Below are positions 1 through 8,871 of a stretch of DNA of 64,000 nt, piece by piece. Position numbers and translations under genes: made by a program. The DNA is from UBA6183 sp046314755 (GTDB lineage Bacteria; Bacteroidota; Bacteroidia; UKL13-3). Each line of letters starts with the position of its first letter. The stretch's first letter is position 1. The notes beneath the pieces were generated by a model, which made no database searches, had not been told where the DNA came from, and saw only the letters and a program-made list of their open reading frames with translations. The stretch is from contig JBKDBG010000054.1 in assembly GCA_046314755.1 (NCBI GenBank), positions 1-64,000 of the forward strand, written 5' to 3'.

Positions 1-15
1 CATATTAATTAAGCT

Positions 16-927
16 ATGCCTAAAATTTTAATACCCGGAGGCAGCGGTTTGGTGGGAAAACACCTGATAAAACTGCTGCAAAATGCCGGACACGAAGTTG
101 CCATATTATCACGTAAACCACATAATAACAACAACATACGCAGTTTTGTTTGGGATATAAACGCACAAACCATTGATGCAAAAGCCATTGAATGGGCCGA
201 TGTGGTTGTAAACTTAGCCGGAGCAGGCGTTGCCGACCACCGCTGGACCCAAGCCTACAAGGAAGAAATATACAACAGCCGCATCCTTTCTACGCGCTTG
301 TTGGTGCAAGAAATAATTCGTCAGAAAAAATCACTCCTTACTTTTATTAACGCCTCTGCAATAGGATTTTACGGATACCAAACTCCGGAAAATACTCAGG
401 AAACCCATGCGGCTTCAACCGTTTATTTGGCCAAAGTTTGTGCCGATTGGGAAAACGAATGTAAGCCATTGGCTGATGCCGGTATTCCGCTAAGCATTGT
501 GCGTATTGGTGTGGTATTGGCGGCCGAAGGCGGCTTTGTGGCCGAGGTTGGCGGTATGATTAAAAAATGGATTGGAGCACCGTTAGGAAGCGGAAAACAA
601 CAAACCAGTTGGATTCATATCAACGACCTTTGCCGCTTGTTTGCATTTTTAATTGAAAACCCAAGTCTTGCCGGCATTTACAATGGCGTAGCGCCACATC
701 CGGTAAGCAATGCACAAATTACGCAGTTGCTTGCCAAGGCGTTAAATCGCAGCATTATTTTGCCTCCTGCTCCTGCATTTGTTATTCGGTTGTTGTTTGG
801 TGAAATGGCCGATATGCTTTTGGCCTCACAACATGTGTCGGCACAAAAAGCATTGAAGAATGGATTTAGTTTTGAATTTGCACATGCAGAAGACGCGATT
901 TTAAACCTCACCGCCAAAAAGCCATAA
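16..927 (+). CDS. TIGR01777-type NAD(P)-dependent epimerase (YfcH-like)
   Basis: A 303-residue SDR-fold protein. The N-terminus carries the dinucleotide-binding glycine motif GGSGLVG (residues 8-14), and SAIGFYG near residue 115 matches the family's serine segment. The C-terminus, from about residue 250 (PAPAFVIRLLFGEMADMLL), matches the DUF1731 tail that defines the TIGR01777/YfcH group. The family is widespread, but its substrate is not established; older names such as cell-division inhibitor SulA are misleading. The length is normal for the family. The ATG at 16 lies just inside the left edge, so upstream context is missing. The next gene follows after 44 bases on the same strand. Confidence 0.9.
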   Translation: MPKILIPGGSGLVGKHLIKLLQNAGHEVAILSRKPHNNNNIRSFVWDINAQTIDAKAIEWADVVVNLAGAGVADHRWTQAYKEEIYNSRILSTRLLVQEIIRQKKSLLTFINASAIGFYGYQTPENTQETHAASTVYLAKVCADWENECKPLADAGIPLSIVRIGVVLAAEGGFVAEVGGMIKKWIGAPLGSGKQQTSWIHINDLCRLFAFLIENPSLAGIYNGVAPHPVSNAQITQLLAKALNRSIILPPAPAFVIRLLFGEMADMLLASQHVSAQKALKNGFSFEFAHAEDAILNLTAKKP

Positions 928-971
928 TATTTGCCTGTGGGTTTCGTATTATATCTGCATATTTGTAGCGG

Positions 972-2393
972 TTGAAACACATTAAATACATATTTTACTT
1001 TTTTATTTTGGTTGGCTTTATTTACCTCAATGGTTGCCGACCGGAAGAAGAATTTACCACCGATCCTTCCATTCAACTGAAGTTTAGTGCGGATACCATT
1101 TTGTTTGATACGGTATTTACCCAATTAACATCAGGGGAGCGAAGACCTATTTCTGTAACCAAACAATTGCGGGTTACAAACCCTTCATCAAACGCCATTC
1201 GTGTGAATATTCGTTTGGCGGGAATGGCCGGAAACACCTACCGCTTAAATGTTGATGGTGTGCCAAGTAACCAAGTGTATGGAAAAGAAGTGATGGGCAA
1301 AGACAGCCTGATTATTTTTATTCAATGTTACATTGATACAACAACCAACAGCGGAAGAGATAGTGCCTTCATAAAAGAAGATGAAATTGTTTTTGAAACC
1401 AACGGAAATCAACAACAGGTTAAGTTGGTGGCATGGGGACAAAATGCCAAATATTTCAACAACCAAGTATTGGATTGTAACTCCGGAAATTTGGTGTGGA
1501 CAGCCACTAAACCCTACGTAATTTACGATTCCATTTTGGTGCCCAAGGGCTGTACACTTACCATTGAAGCCGGCACAAAAATTCACTCCTTCAACAAATC
1601 GTGCTTGTTGGTGGCCGGTACTTTAATTGTAAACGGCACAGCTGAAAATCCTGTGGTGTTTGAAGGCACACGCCTCGACCAAGAGTATAAAGATTTGCCT
1701 AACCAATGGATTGGTATTCGGTTTTTGGCCGGAAGTAAAGACAATCGCATAACACATGCCATTATTAGAAATGGTTTTGTGGGCATTGAAGTTGACTCGC
1801 AACCGGTCAATACCAACCCGAATTTGCGTATTACCAACACCCAAATTTATAATATGGCCGCTGTGGGCATTGTGGGTTATTCAGCCCATGTTGAAGCCAT
1901 TAATAATGAAATAAGCAACTGCGGACAGTTTGGTTTTTTTGGTGCGCTTGGCGGCAATTACATTTTACACCACAACACACTTGCAGGCATTACCAGCGGA
2001 TTTAGCAGGCAAAACCCTTTTGTGGTGTTTGACAATTCGCCTTATACCGATGCAAACAACCAAATTATTGCTCGTTACAACCTAAGCTTTAATGTGGTAA
2101 ATAACATTATTTATGGGAACCTTGATGATGAGTTTTTACTGAACAATAACCCATTGGGTATTGCCCCAACCAATTTGGTGCTTCAAACCAATTTAATAAA
2201 AACCGAACAGCCCGGTTTAGATGCCAACGGCAACATCATCAACAAAGATCCATTGTTTGAAAATACGGCTTTAATCAACTACAAGCTCAAAGAAAATTCA
2301 CCCGCAAAAGGCAAAGGCACCAACTTGGGCATTACTACAGATATTAAAGGAAACATACGCGCTGCCACGCCAAGCATTGGTTGTTGGGAGTAG
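972..2393 (+). CDS. Lipoprotein with right-handed parallel beta-helix
   Basis: A 473-residue predicted lipoprotein. A hydrophobic N-terminus ends in a lipobox (YLNGC, Cys22), so it is probably anchored in an outer or inner membrane. Residues about 160-430 contain repeating NxI/V turns such as GTLIVNGTAENPVVFEGT and HNTLAGI, typical of pectate-lyase-like beta-helices (right-handed helix, Beta_helix clan). No catalytic residues can be assigned, so carbohydrate binding or a structural role is only a guess. The start is a TTG. A CATATTTG box at 958-965, one base off the Bacteroidota -7 element, sits only 6 bases upstream, so the transcript may be nearly leaderless or the start slightly different. 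Confidence 0.8.
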   Translation: MKHIKYIFYFFILVGFIYLNGCRPEEEFTTDPSIQLKFSADTILFDTVFTQLTSGERRPISVTKQLRVTNPSSNAIRVNIRLAGMAGNTYRLNVDGVPSNQVYGKEVMGKDSLIIFIQCYIDTTTNSGRDSAFIKEDEIVFETNGNQQQVKLVAWGQNAKYFNNQVLDCNSGNLVWTATKPYVIYDSILVPKGCTLTIEAGTKIHSFNKSCLLVAGTLIVNGTAENPVVFEGTRLDQEYKDLPNQWIGIRFLAGSKDNRITHAIIRNGFVGIEVDSQPVNTNPNLRITNTQIYNMAAVGIVGYSAHVEAINNEISNCGQFGFFGALGGNYILHHNTLAGITSGFSRQNPFVVFDNSPYTDANNQIIARYNLSFNVVNNIIYGNLDDEFLLNNNPLGIAPTNLVLQTNLIKTEQPGLDANGNIINKDPLFENTALINYKLKENSPAKGKGTNLGITTDIKGNIRAATPSIGCWE

Positions 2394-2709
2394 TGTTCGT
2401 ATTTGCGGGTTTAATATTTTCGTGTTCTTTATTGCGGGTTGTGTATTGCGAGTTCTGTTTTTGAATATGGGAATTAACCATTAAAACTACTCATCGCTAT
2501 TATTGGCGGCACATATCGAAAAATTCCATATTTAAATTGCTCTTAACCATTTAAAACACAAAAAAAATAAGCTCATTTTTGTTTTGTATTTATCATTTAA
2601 TAAACCATAATAAACATGAGTATAACCCACCCTTCCGGCCAAGTGCAGCAGCACCCAATTGAAGCCCTAAAAGCAGAAATAGAATTATTCAAACAAAAAC
2701 GCGATTAGT
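2394..2709. other. Intergenic gap holding only a 30-codon frame
   Basis: 316 bases after the beta-helix lipoprotein. It is AT-rich, with two loose copies of an ATTGCGGGTT/ATTGCGAGTT word near 2430-2455. I see no terminator hairpin, tRNA or clear promoter. The only coding candidate is the short frame at 2616-2708. Confidence 0.5.
2616..2708 (+). CDS. Possible 30-residue peptide upstream of a lipoprotein gene
   Basis: An ATG frame of 30 codons ending in TAG at 2706-2708, one base before the ATG of the lipoprotein gene at 2710. The peptide begins MSITHPSG and ends in a charged amphipathic stretch (IEALKAEIELFKQKRD). The tight stop-start junction would allow translational coupling. It has no family match that I recognise and could equally be chance or the remnant of a longer gene. 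Evidence is position and composition only. Confidence 0.3.
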   Translation: MSITHPSGQVQQHPIEALKAEIELFKQKRD

Positions 2710-3528
2710 ATGAAAATGCATTCTTATTTTTTATTGCTGTTTATACTTATGAGCAGCATGGCTTTGCAATCATGTAAAGATGATGAATGCCAAGACCCGC
2801 GCAACCCCGATTGCGATAATTACAACCCGTGTATTGATGCACAAGCTACCAGTGCTGCGTTTACAATTAAAGAGGCAAGTTATGTGGATATTATAGAACC
2901 TGAATTAACAGATTTTTTAATGGATACAGACTCTTGTTATATGAACAGTGTTTTTTTTGAAGCCACACAGCATGATGCCGATAGTTTTATTTGGCAGGTG
3001 GGAAGTGAAATAGAACCCCGTTATGGCAAACGAATTAATGTGCAATTTCCGGATAATTTGCGGGGTACTAACTTTAATGTGCGTTTGATTGTAAAGCGCA
3101 AACCCAATACCCGCTGCTTTCCCAATGATGATGGCATAGATACGGTAATGCGCAGATTTTATTTTGTACGTTTTAATGAACCGCTCAGTTGGGAAGGTAC
3201 GTATTATGGTAGCGATGATGATAAACCTGATAGCATGTATACCATTGTACTAGGGCAAAGCTATAATGCGGCAGAACAAAAAGATATCATAAAAGTATTT
3301 GGTGTTCCTAGGGGGTGTAAGGATACGATTAATGAGTGGATTTCAAATAACATAGTTAATTATTCAAATATAAGGTTTATACGTGGTGGTTTAGATTGTG
3401 ATGCTAAAATTATTTTAAGTGTTTTGATTAAAAACAATCAAACTATTATTAAGCAAGGATATCGGACCATAAAAAATGGAGTTTTCAACCAAGAGGTACG
3501 GACTTTTACTGGAGTTAAAATCAACTAA
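2710..3528 (+). CDS. Lipoprotein of unknown function
   Basis: 272 residues with a lipoprotein signal: a hydrophobic N-terminus and lipobox ALQSC with Cys22, followed by an acidic, Cys-rich linker (KDDECQDPRNPDC). The rest looks beta-rich. The segment FIWQVGSEIEPRYGKRINVQFP at about residues 95-116 resembles the PKD/Ig-like extracellular domains common in this phylum, but this is only an impression. No catalytic motif is visible. It is followed after 6 bases by a small secreted protein gene, so the two are probably cotranscribed. I do not recognise the family. Confidence 0.7.
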   Translation: MKMHSYFLLLFILMSSMALQSCKDDECQDPRNPDCDNYNPCIDAQATSAAFTIKEASYVDIIEPELTDFLMDTDSCYMNSVFFEATQHDADSFIWQVGSEIEPRYGKRINVQFPDNLRGTNFNVRLIVKRKPNTRCFPNDDGIDTVMRRFYFVRFNEPLSWEGTYYGSDDDKPDSMYTIVLGQSYNAAEQKDIIKVFGVPRGCKDTINEWISNNIVNYSNIRFIRGGLDCDAKIILSVLIKNNQTIIKQGYRTIKNGVFNQEVRTFTGVKIN

Positions 3529-3534
3529 AATATC

Positions 3535-3747
3535 ATGAAAAAATATACATTTCTCATAGCTATATTTTGTTTAATTGGTGTAGCGGTTCAGTCTCAAAAT
3601 ACAGAGATAAATGACACTATTAATACTCCACATAATGGACAAGACCCTTGTGCTAGGCCACAAATTGTAACCAATCCCTTTGCACCACAAAATACAGAAT
3701 GGTATAGTCAACGCAACAGATTTAGTGATTACTTATTAATGCAATAA
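3535..3747 (+). CDS. Small secreted protein of unknown function
   Basis: 70 residues with a clear cleavable signal peptide (hydrophobic core FLIAIFCLIGVAV, cleavage probably after QSQ near residue 21). The mature part of about 50 residues is rich in Asn, Pro and Gln, with one Cys and several aromatic residues. It lies 6 bases after the lipoprotein gene at 2710-3528, so the pair probably forms a small operon for exported products. No family is recognised. The secretion signal makes a real gene more likely than chance. Confidence 0.55.
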   Translation: MKKYTFLIAIFCLIGVAVQSQNTEINDTINTPHNGQDPCARPQIVTNPFAPQNTEWYSQRNRFSDYLLMQ

Positions 3748-3848
3748 GTAACAACCATAAAAAGAGAAATTGAGATAAATACATTTGGTAATAATCATCC
3801 GCAATTAACAATATTTCAATCAAAACAAACTTTGAGTTTAAAATTCCT

Positions 3849-4304
3849 TTACCCATGCACGCCTTCTAAAAACTCAAAAGTACCAATTATGTTTTCAATT
3901 TCGGCCTTTTCGTTTTCGGCTACCGGTAGGTTTTTCATAGCAGTTTGTATGGTGTAAGCAAACAAAACAACCTTATCATTTTTAGCAGTTAACCAATAGT
4001 AAACGGTGTACATGGCCTGGTTAATTGGATGCTCTTTAACAAAAGCTACAAAATGATGTTTGGGCGTTTTTAAAATGGCGGGCTCAAAGTTTTGGTTTTG
4101 CCGGTACACCTCATTTAACATTTGCTCTGCTGCTTGTTCCCCTTCAAAATCATTGGGTAAAACCATCACGCGCAACACGCCTTGTCCACCGTTATTTTGG
4201 TAAAACAAATAATGCCCTGCTTCATCGGTTTCTTGTGTCCAAGTTGCAGGATATTCTATAGCAAAAAAACCATGTAAGGATACAAATCGTTGGGAGGTAC
4301 TCAT
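3849..4304 (-). CDS. DUF3805-like protein
   Basis: 151 residues, no signal peptide, hence probably cytoplasmic. The opening pattern, FAIEYPATWTQETDEAGHYLFY, is that of a small PsbP/Mog1-like beta sandwich in which a short strand and a Pro-x-x-Trp precede a stress-related fold. Length and pattern fit the uncharacterised Bacteroidota family DUF3805. No function is known. The gene stands alone on the minus strand, with 532 bases of non-coding sequence upstream. Family assignment is from memory of the sequence pattern and should be taken as moderate. Confidence 0.65.
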   Translation of the reverse strand: MSTSQRFVSLHGFFAIEYPATWTQETDEAGHYLFYQNNGGQGVLRVMVLPNDFEGEQAAEQMLNEVYRQNQNFEPAILKTPKHHFVAFVKEHPINQAMYTVYYWLTAKNDKVVLFAYTIQTAMKNLPVAENEKAEIENIIGTFEFLEGVHG

Positions 4305-4836
4305 GATGCAAGTATAAAAAAGTATTGGGGTTTTTTATTACGGGTTGGTTATTGGGGGTTGGTTATTTGAGTTCACTTTTTAAATGTAAGACATGACAAT
4401 AAACACCATCTCTCACCACACACCAACAAACAACTTTTACACGGAGTACATTGTGTTGATGGCGATTATACAGGCGGAGTTTTGTAGAAAGTATTGATAT
4501 ACCGCTCCAATGGAGCTTATTTGGGTTTATATTGTTTTTTCTATTAGCATGGCGTCCCCTACGGGTCACCACAAAACCAATTCAATTTTCATTCCCACCC
4601 GTACCCTGACCCTAAAGGGCACAGCCGCACAGGGGTTGTTAGGTGGTTGGTTTATTAGTTGATGCGGAGTTTCAAAAAAACACAAATCCAATTAAAATTA
4701 AATGAGTAAACGAGGGTGGCTCATATCTTTTTTCTTTCAGCTTTGCGGTCTTTCGTCATTAAGCGAAGCGGTCATTTTTCTTTCATCAACCGAAGCATTG
4801 GCACAGGTTGGTCTCATCTCTCTTTTCTTCCACCCT
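4305..4836. repeat. Non-coding gap with a Bacteroidota-type interspersed repeat
   Basis: 532 bases without a convincing gene. A 12-base word GGGTTGGTTATT occurs twice, at 4342-4353 and 4356-4367. The segment 4470-4570 holds two short inverted repeats, GCTCC/GGAGC at 4504-4516 and CCC/GGG around 4556-4563, separated by TTTCTATTAGCATGG. This layout of 'CTCC-ATGG-AGC ... CCCCTACGGG' resembles short interspersed elements seen in intergenic gaps of many Bacteroidota. A 69-codon minus-strand frame across it (4363-4572) is rich in His, Arg and Asn and looks like translated repeat, not a protein. Confidence 0.5.
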
Positions 4837-5826
4837 TTACCCAAAATTAATTTCGGTGCTATCGCCAATATTTAAACTTTGTTTCATGCCTTTTAACAGC
4901 GCATCATTGCCAATAACCGAGCGGTCTAAAATGGCATATTCAATTTGTGCATAGGGGCCAATAATGCTTTCCTTCATCACCGCATAATTTAAAATAGCAT
5001 GATCGCCCACTGAAACATTAGGGCCAATAATGGAGTTGCTTATCTTACAATTTTCACCAATAAAAACCGGAGGAATAATAATGGTATTTTCAAAATTGTA
5101 TTGCGATACATCATAGTTTAATCGCTTTAACAAAGTTGCGTTGGTATCTAACAATATTTCTTTTTTTCCGCAATCAAACCAATTGTCAACATCCACGGTT
5201 TTCATTACCACTCCGGCCTCAATCATTCGCATTAAAGCATCGGTTAAATGAAACTCGTTTTGTGTGGTAATTTTTTCATGCATGTTGTATTCAATAGCCT
5301 CAAACAGCTTGTTGCTTTCCTTAATTAAATAAATTCCTACCAAGGCCAAATTTGATTTTGGAATACTCGGTTTTTCAACCAGTTTTTTAATGGTGCCATC
5401 CTCATTCATTTCGGCCACACCAAACAAACGCGGGTCTTCTACTTTTTTAACACACAAGGTTGATTGCGGTTGGGCCAGCAAACTTTTTAAATTCACATCA
5501 GCAATGGTATCACCCAACACAATTAACATTTCATCATCCTTCAAATATTCTTTGGCCAACCAAATGGCATGCCCCGTTCCTTTACCGGTGGTTTGAATCA
5601 CAAATGACGCTTTTACATTCGGGTAGTGGGTTGAAAGGTAATTTTCAATTTTATCACCCATGTAGCCAATAATAAAAACATACTCAGTAATGCCCGCTGT
5701 AAGCAACGAATCGAGGATGTGACCAATAATGGGTTTACCTGCAATTGGAATAAGCGCTTTGGGCTGGGTATGGGTATGCGGGCGTAAACGGGTACCAATG
5801 CCTGCAACAGGAATAACTGCCTTCAT
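4837..5826 (-). CDS. Sugar-phosphate nucleotidylyltransferase
   Basis: 329 residues. The N-terminal two-thirds is a nucleotidyltransferase domain: GIGTRLRP (residues 9-16), Lys23 in PKALIPI, and LGDTIAD near residue 105 as the metal-binding Asp region. These enzymes join an NTP and a sugar 1-phosphate to give an NDP-sugar and pyrophosphate. From about residue 250 there are hexapeptide repeats (IIPPVFIGENCKISNSIIG, VSVGDHAILNYAV), a left-handed beta-helix as in RmlA2/GlmU/GlgC relatives. Sugar and nucleotide specificity cannot be read, but a dTDP-glucose or UDP-sugar pyrophosphorylase is likely. It is divergently placed to glyA. Confidence 0.85.
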   Translation of the reverse strand: MKAVIPVAGIGTRLRPHTHTQPKALIPIAGKPIIGHILDSLLTAGITEYVFIIGYMGDKIENYLSTHYPNVKASFVIQTTGKGTGHAIWLAKEYLKDDEMLIVLGDTIADVNLKSLLAQPQSTLCVKKVEDPRLFGVAEMNEDGTIKKLVEKPSIPKSNLALVGIYLIKESNKLFEAIEYNMHEKITTQNEFHLTDALMRMIEAGVVMKTVDVDNWFDCGKKEILLDTNATLLKRLNYDVSQYNFENTIIIPPVFIGENCKISNSIIGPNVSVGDHAILNYAVMKESIIGPYAQIEYAILDRSVIGNDALLKGMKQSLNIGDSTEINFG

Positions 5827-5934
5827 GTATGTTTCTGTTAAATAAAGTTTTGTGTCAACTTCGCTTCAAAGTTAAAGGTTTCATTATTGCATTCAAGTCA
5901 AATTGCTAAATTGCGCAAGAAATCACACAAAAAA

Positions 5935-7206
5935 ATGAAACGCGATAAACAAATTTTTAACCTCATTAACCAGGAATTACATCGCCAGGAACATGGTATT
6001 GAACTCATTGCTTCAGAAAATTTTGTAACCAAACAGGTAATGAAAGCCATGGGCAGTGTGCTTACGAATAAATATGCCGAAGGCCTGCCGGGTAAAAGAT
6101 ACTACGGAGGTTGTGAAGTGGTGGATCAGGTGGAGCAATTGGCCATTGACAGATTAAAAAAATTATTTGGTGCCGAATGGGCCAACGTACAACCGCATAG
6201 TGGCGCACAAGCCAATGCTGCGGTAATGTTAGCTTGCTTAAATCCGGGTGATAAAATATTGGGTTTTGATTTATCGCATGGAGGACATTTAACACATGGC
6301 TCGCCTGTAAATTTTTCGGGTAAGTTATACGTACCAAGTTTTTATGGTGTGGAAGAAGCCACCGGAGTAATTGATTACGATAAGGTAGAAGCCATTGCCA
6401 AAAAAGAAAAACCAAAAATGATTATTTGCGGAGCATCTGCTTATAGTCGCGATTGGAATTACGAACGTTTGCGTATTATCGCTGATGGCATTGGCGCTTT
6501 GTTATTGGCAGACATTGCACACCCTGCAGGATTAATTGCCACCGGATTATTAAACAACCCATTACCACATTGCCACATTGTTACCTCAACCACGCACAAA
6601 ACATTGCGCGGACCACGTGGCGGTATTATTATGATGGGCAAAGATTTTGAAAATCCGTGGGGGCATAAAACACCAAAAGGTGAAATAAAAATGATGAGTG
6701 CTTTGCTTGATGCAGCGGTATTTCCGGGCACACAAGGCGGACCATTAGAACACGTTATTGCATCCAAAGCAGTGGCTTTTGGCGAGGCATTAACAGATGA
6801 TTTTGTTGCCTACACCAAACAAGTAAAAGCCAATGCACAAGCCATGGCTGAATCGTTTGTAAACAGAGGCTATAAAATTATTAGCGGTGGCACTGATAAT
6901 CATTTAATGTTGATTGATTTGCGCAACAAAAACATTACCGGAAAAGCGGCTGAAAACGCATTGGTAAAAGCCGATATTACCCTCAACAAAAATATGGTTC
7001 CGTTTGATGATAAATCGCCATTTGTAACCAGCGGTATTCGTGTTGGAACAGCTGCAATTACTACCCGTGGTTTAAAAGAAAAACACATGGATAAAATTGT
7101 GGAATTGATAGATCAGGTAATCATGAATCCTGATGATGAAAAAGTATTAAAAGCTGTTCGTAAAAAAGTAAACAAAATGATGGAAAATTTTCCATTGTAT
7201 AAATAA
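5935..7206 (+). CDS. glyA: Serine hydroxymethyltransferase
   Basis: Converts serine and tetrahydrofolate to glycine and 5,10-methylene-tetrahydrofolate using pyridoxal phosphate. The PLP lysine is Lys222 in TTHKTLRGPRGG. ELIASENF near the N-terminus, GSPVNFSGK and HPAGLIATG are further family signatures. The frame is open from a TTG at 5887, but the ATG at 5935 (MKRDKQIFNL) gives 423 residues, the usual length, and places the conserved N-terminal helix correctly; I chose it. A strong intrinsic terminator follows at 7233-7263, so glyA is probably a single-gene transcript. Confidence 0.96.
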   Translation: MKRDKQIFNLINQELHRQEHGIELIASENFVTKQVMKAMGSVLTNKYAEGLPGKRYYGGCEVVDQVEQLAIDRLKKLFGAEWANVQPHSGAQANAAVMLACLNPGDKILGFDLSHGGHLTHGSPVNFSGKLYVPSFYGVEEATGVIDYDKVEAIAKKEKPKMIICGASAYSRDWNYERLRIIADGIGALLLADIAHPAGLIATGLLNNPLPHCHIVTSTTHKTLRGPRGGIIMMGKDFENPWGHKTPKGEIKMMSALLDAAVFPGTQGGPLEHVIASKAVAFGEALTDDFVAYTKQVKANAQAMAESFVNRGYKIISGGTDNHLMLIDLRNKNITGKAAENALVKADITLNKNMVPFDDKSPFVTSGIRVGTAAITTRGLKEKHMDKIVELIDQVIMNPDDEKVLKAVRKKVNKMMENFPLYK

Positions 7207-7232
7207 AAAATTGCTGCGTTTAAACGCGTAAC

Positions 7233-7263
7233 AAAGGCCGCGGTATTGTATTGCGGCCTTTTT
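7233..7263 (+). terminator. Intrinsic terminator after glyA
   Basis: A perfect 9-bp stem, AAAGGCCGC (7233-7241) pairing with GCGGCCTTT (7253-7261), with an 11-base loop and a run of T at 7259-7263. It ends 34 bases before tsaB, separating the two genes' transcripts. Confidence 0.85.
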
Positions 7264-7297
7264 CTTTTAACCACGCCAATTAATAATCACACAACAC

Positions 7298-7984
7298 ATG
7301 GCTTACCTATTATGCATTGAAACCGCCACCGAAATTTGTTCGGTTGCTTTGTTTAATAATAAACAATTGTGTGCAAGTGAAATGAATGCCGAAGGCAATA
7401 AACACGCTGCGGTACTTACGTTGCTTATTGATGCTTGTTTACAAAAAGCCGGCATACAAAAAACACAATTAGATGCCGTTGTGTTAAGCAAAGGCCCCGG
7501 ATCATACACCGGCTTACGCGTGGGTACATCAACCGCTAAAGGAATTTGTTATGCGTTAGATATTCCATTGATTACGGTAAACACTTTGGCTGCATTAACG
7601 GCTTATTATTTGCAAACACATACCGTTTCAGAGGGTTTGATTTGCCCCATGATTGATGCAAGAAGAATGGAAGTTTACACAGCATTGTTTAATCAACAAC
7701 ATCAAACTGTTTTAGCAACCGAAGCGAAAATAATTGACGAAAAAAGTTTTGAATCGGAATTAAACCAACAGCCGATTTATTTTATTGGCAACGGAGCTGC
7801 AAAATGCGCCAACGTAATACAACACCCGAATGCAATATTTGTGCATGATGTGTTTTGTAATGCAGCAGGCTTAATTGATGAAGGGTTGATGGCCTACCAA
7901 GAAAAACGCTTTGAAGACCTCGCCTACTTTGAGCCTTTTTATTTGAAAGATTTTGTAGGAACCACTCCAAAAAACAAGTTATAG
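7298..7984 (+). CDS. tsaB: tRNA threonylcarbamoyladenosine biosynthesis protein TsaB
   Basis: 228 residues of the ASKHA fold. The N-terminus LCIETATEICSVAL and the segment SKGPGSYTGLRVG (residues about 64-76) are the TsaB signatures. TsaB is the non-catalytic partner that holds TsaD and TsaE together for adding the threonylcarbamoyl group to A37 of ANN-decoding tRNAs. Length is normal. Its partners are not in this window. It sits alone between the glyA terminator and a convergent minus-strand operon. Confidence 0.93.
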   Translation: MAYLLCIETATEICSVALFNNKQLCASEMNAEGNKHAAVLTLLIDACLQKAGIQKTQLDAVVLSKGPGSYTGLRVGTSTAKGICYALDIPLITVNTLAALTAYYLQTHTVSEGLICPMIDARRMEVYTALFNQQHQTVLATEAKIIDEKSFESELNQQPIYFIGNGAAKCANVIQHPNAIFVHDVFCNAAGLIDEGLMAYQEKRFEDLAYFEPFYLKDFVGTTPKNKL

Positions 7985-7985
7985 T

Positions 7986-8017
7986 TTATTGTTTACAGCG
8001 TTCGTAAGAAACAATAA
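7986..8017. terminator. Possible bidirectional AT-rich terminator hairpin
   Basis: TTATTGTTT (7986-7994) can pair with AAACAATAA (8009-8017) across a 14-base loop, between the convergent ends of tsaB and the purine nucleoside phosphorylase gene. The stem is almost all A-T, so it is weak. Position supports a shared terminator. Confidence 0.35.
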
Positions 8018-8036
8018 TAATCCCCACTTATAGATT

Positions 8037-8870
8037 TTAACTATTGGGAAGCGATTCGATAAAATGCATGAACAATTGCGTAAGTTTTAGCTCTGCTTTT
8101 GACGCCACTTCAATAATCTCTTCCAGCGTTACCGGCTTTAAATAATCGGGATCACACTCATCGGTTAACACACTTACCGCAGCACAAGGCAAACCCATGT
8201 GATTGGCAGCAATCACTTCCGGCACGGTGCTCATACCCACGGCATCGGCACCTAGTTGACGAATGTATCTGTATTCTGCTCGCGTTTCGAGCATGGGACC
8301 GGGAACGGCCGCATACACACCTTTGTGCAACGTAATTTCATGTTGTTGCGCAATGGCCATTAAACTTTGGTTGAAAGCAGGAAAATAGGGCGCACTCATA
8401 TCCGGAAAACGAGGACCCAATGCTTCAATATTTTTTCCGATTAACGGATTGCTTGGTTGCAGGTTGATGTGATCATCAAGCAACATTAAATCTCCTTTTT
8501 TCCAATTTAAATTTAAGCATCCGGCAGCGTTTGACAAGAGCAACAATTTTATCCCTAAAAACTTCATTACGCGAATGGGAAATACAATTTGCTCCATGGA
8601 ATATCCTTCGTAAAAATGAAAGCGTCCTTGCATCGCCAATACCGTTTTTCCGCCAAGTGTTCCGTATATTAATTTTCCGGCATGGCTCTCAACCGTTGAA
8701 ATTGGAAAATGCGGTATTTGTTGGTAGGATATTTCTTGAATGACTTGAATATGTGAAGCCAAGTGCCCCAAGCCTGTTCCTAAAACAATGCCTATTTGTG
8801 GCTCGGCAATTCCTTGCTGATTCAAATAAGCCACACTTTCATTTATGCGAGAAACAACACCACTCATCAT
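8037..8870 (-). CDS. Purine-nucleoside phosphorylase
   Basis: 277 residues of the trimeric PNP/MTAP family. GTGLGHLA (about residues 31-38) is the phosphate loop; HAGKLIYG, SNAAGCLN and GPMLETRAEYR follow in family order, with GADAVGMSTVPEVIAA near residue 200 forming the purine site. It cleaves inosine, guanosine and deoxy forms with phosphate to yield the free base and (deoxy)ribose 1-phosphate. It is the last gene of a minus-strand set, starting one base after the stop of the acyltransferase, so it is probably translated from the same message. Confidence 0.93.
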   Translation of the reverse strand: MMSGVVSRINESVAYLNQQGIAEPQIGIVLGTGLGHLASHIQVIQEISYQQIPHFPISTVESHAGKLIYGTLGGKTVLAMQGRFHFYEGYSMEQIVFPIRVMKFLGIKLLLLSNAAGCLNLNWKKGDLMLLDDHINLQPSNPLIGKNIEALGPRFPDMSAPYFPAFNQSLMAIAQQHEITLHKGVYAAVPGPMLETRAEYRYIRQLGADAVGMSTVPEVIAANHMGLPCAAVSVLTDECDPDYLKPVTLEEIIEVASKAELKLTQLFMHFIESLPNS

Positions 8871-8871
8871 T

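Noticed and set aside
678..1124. 148-codon minus-strand frame across the end of the epimerase and start of the next gene
   Set aside because: It lies opposite two well-supported genes and has no recognisable features.
4363..4572. 69-codon minus-strand frame
   Set aside because: Composition and inverted words fit a non-coding repeat; no signal or family feature.
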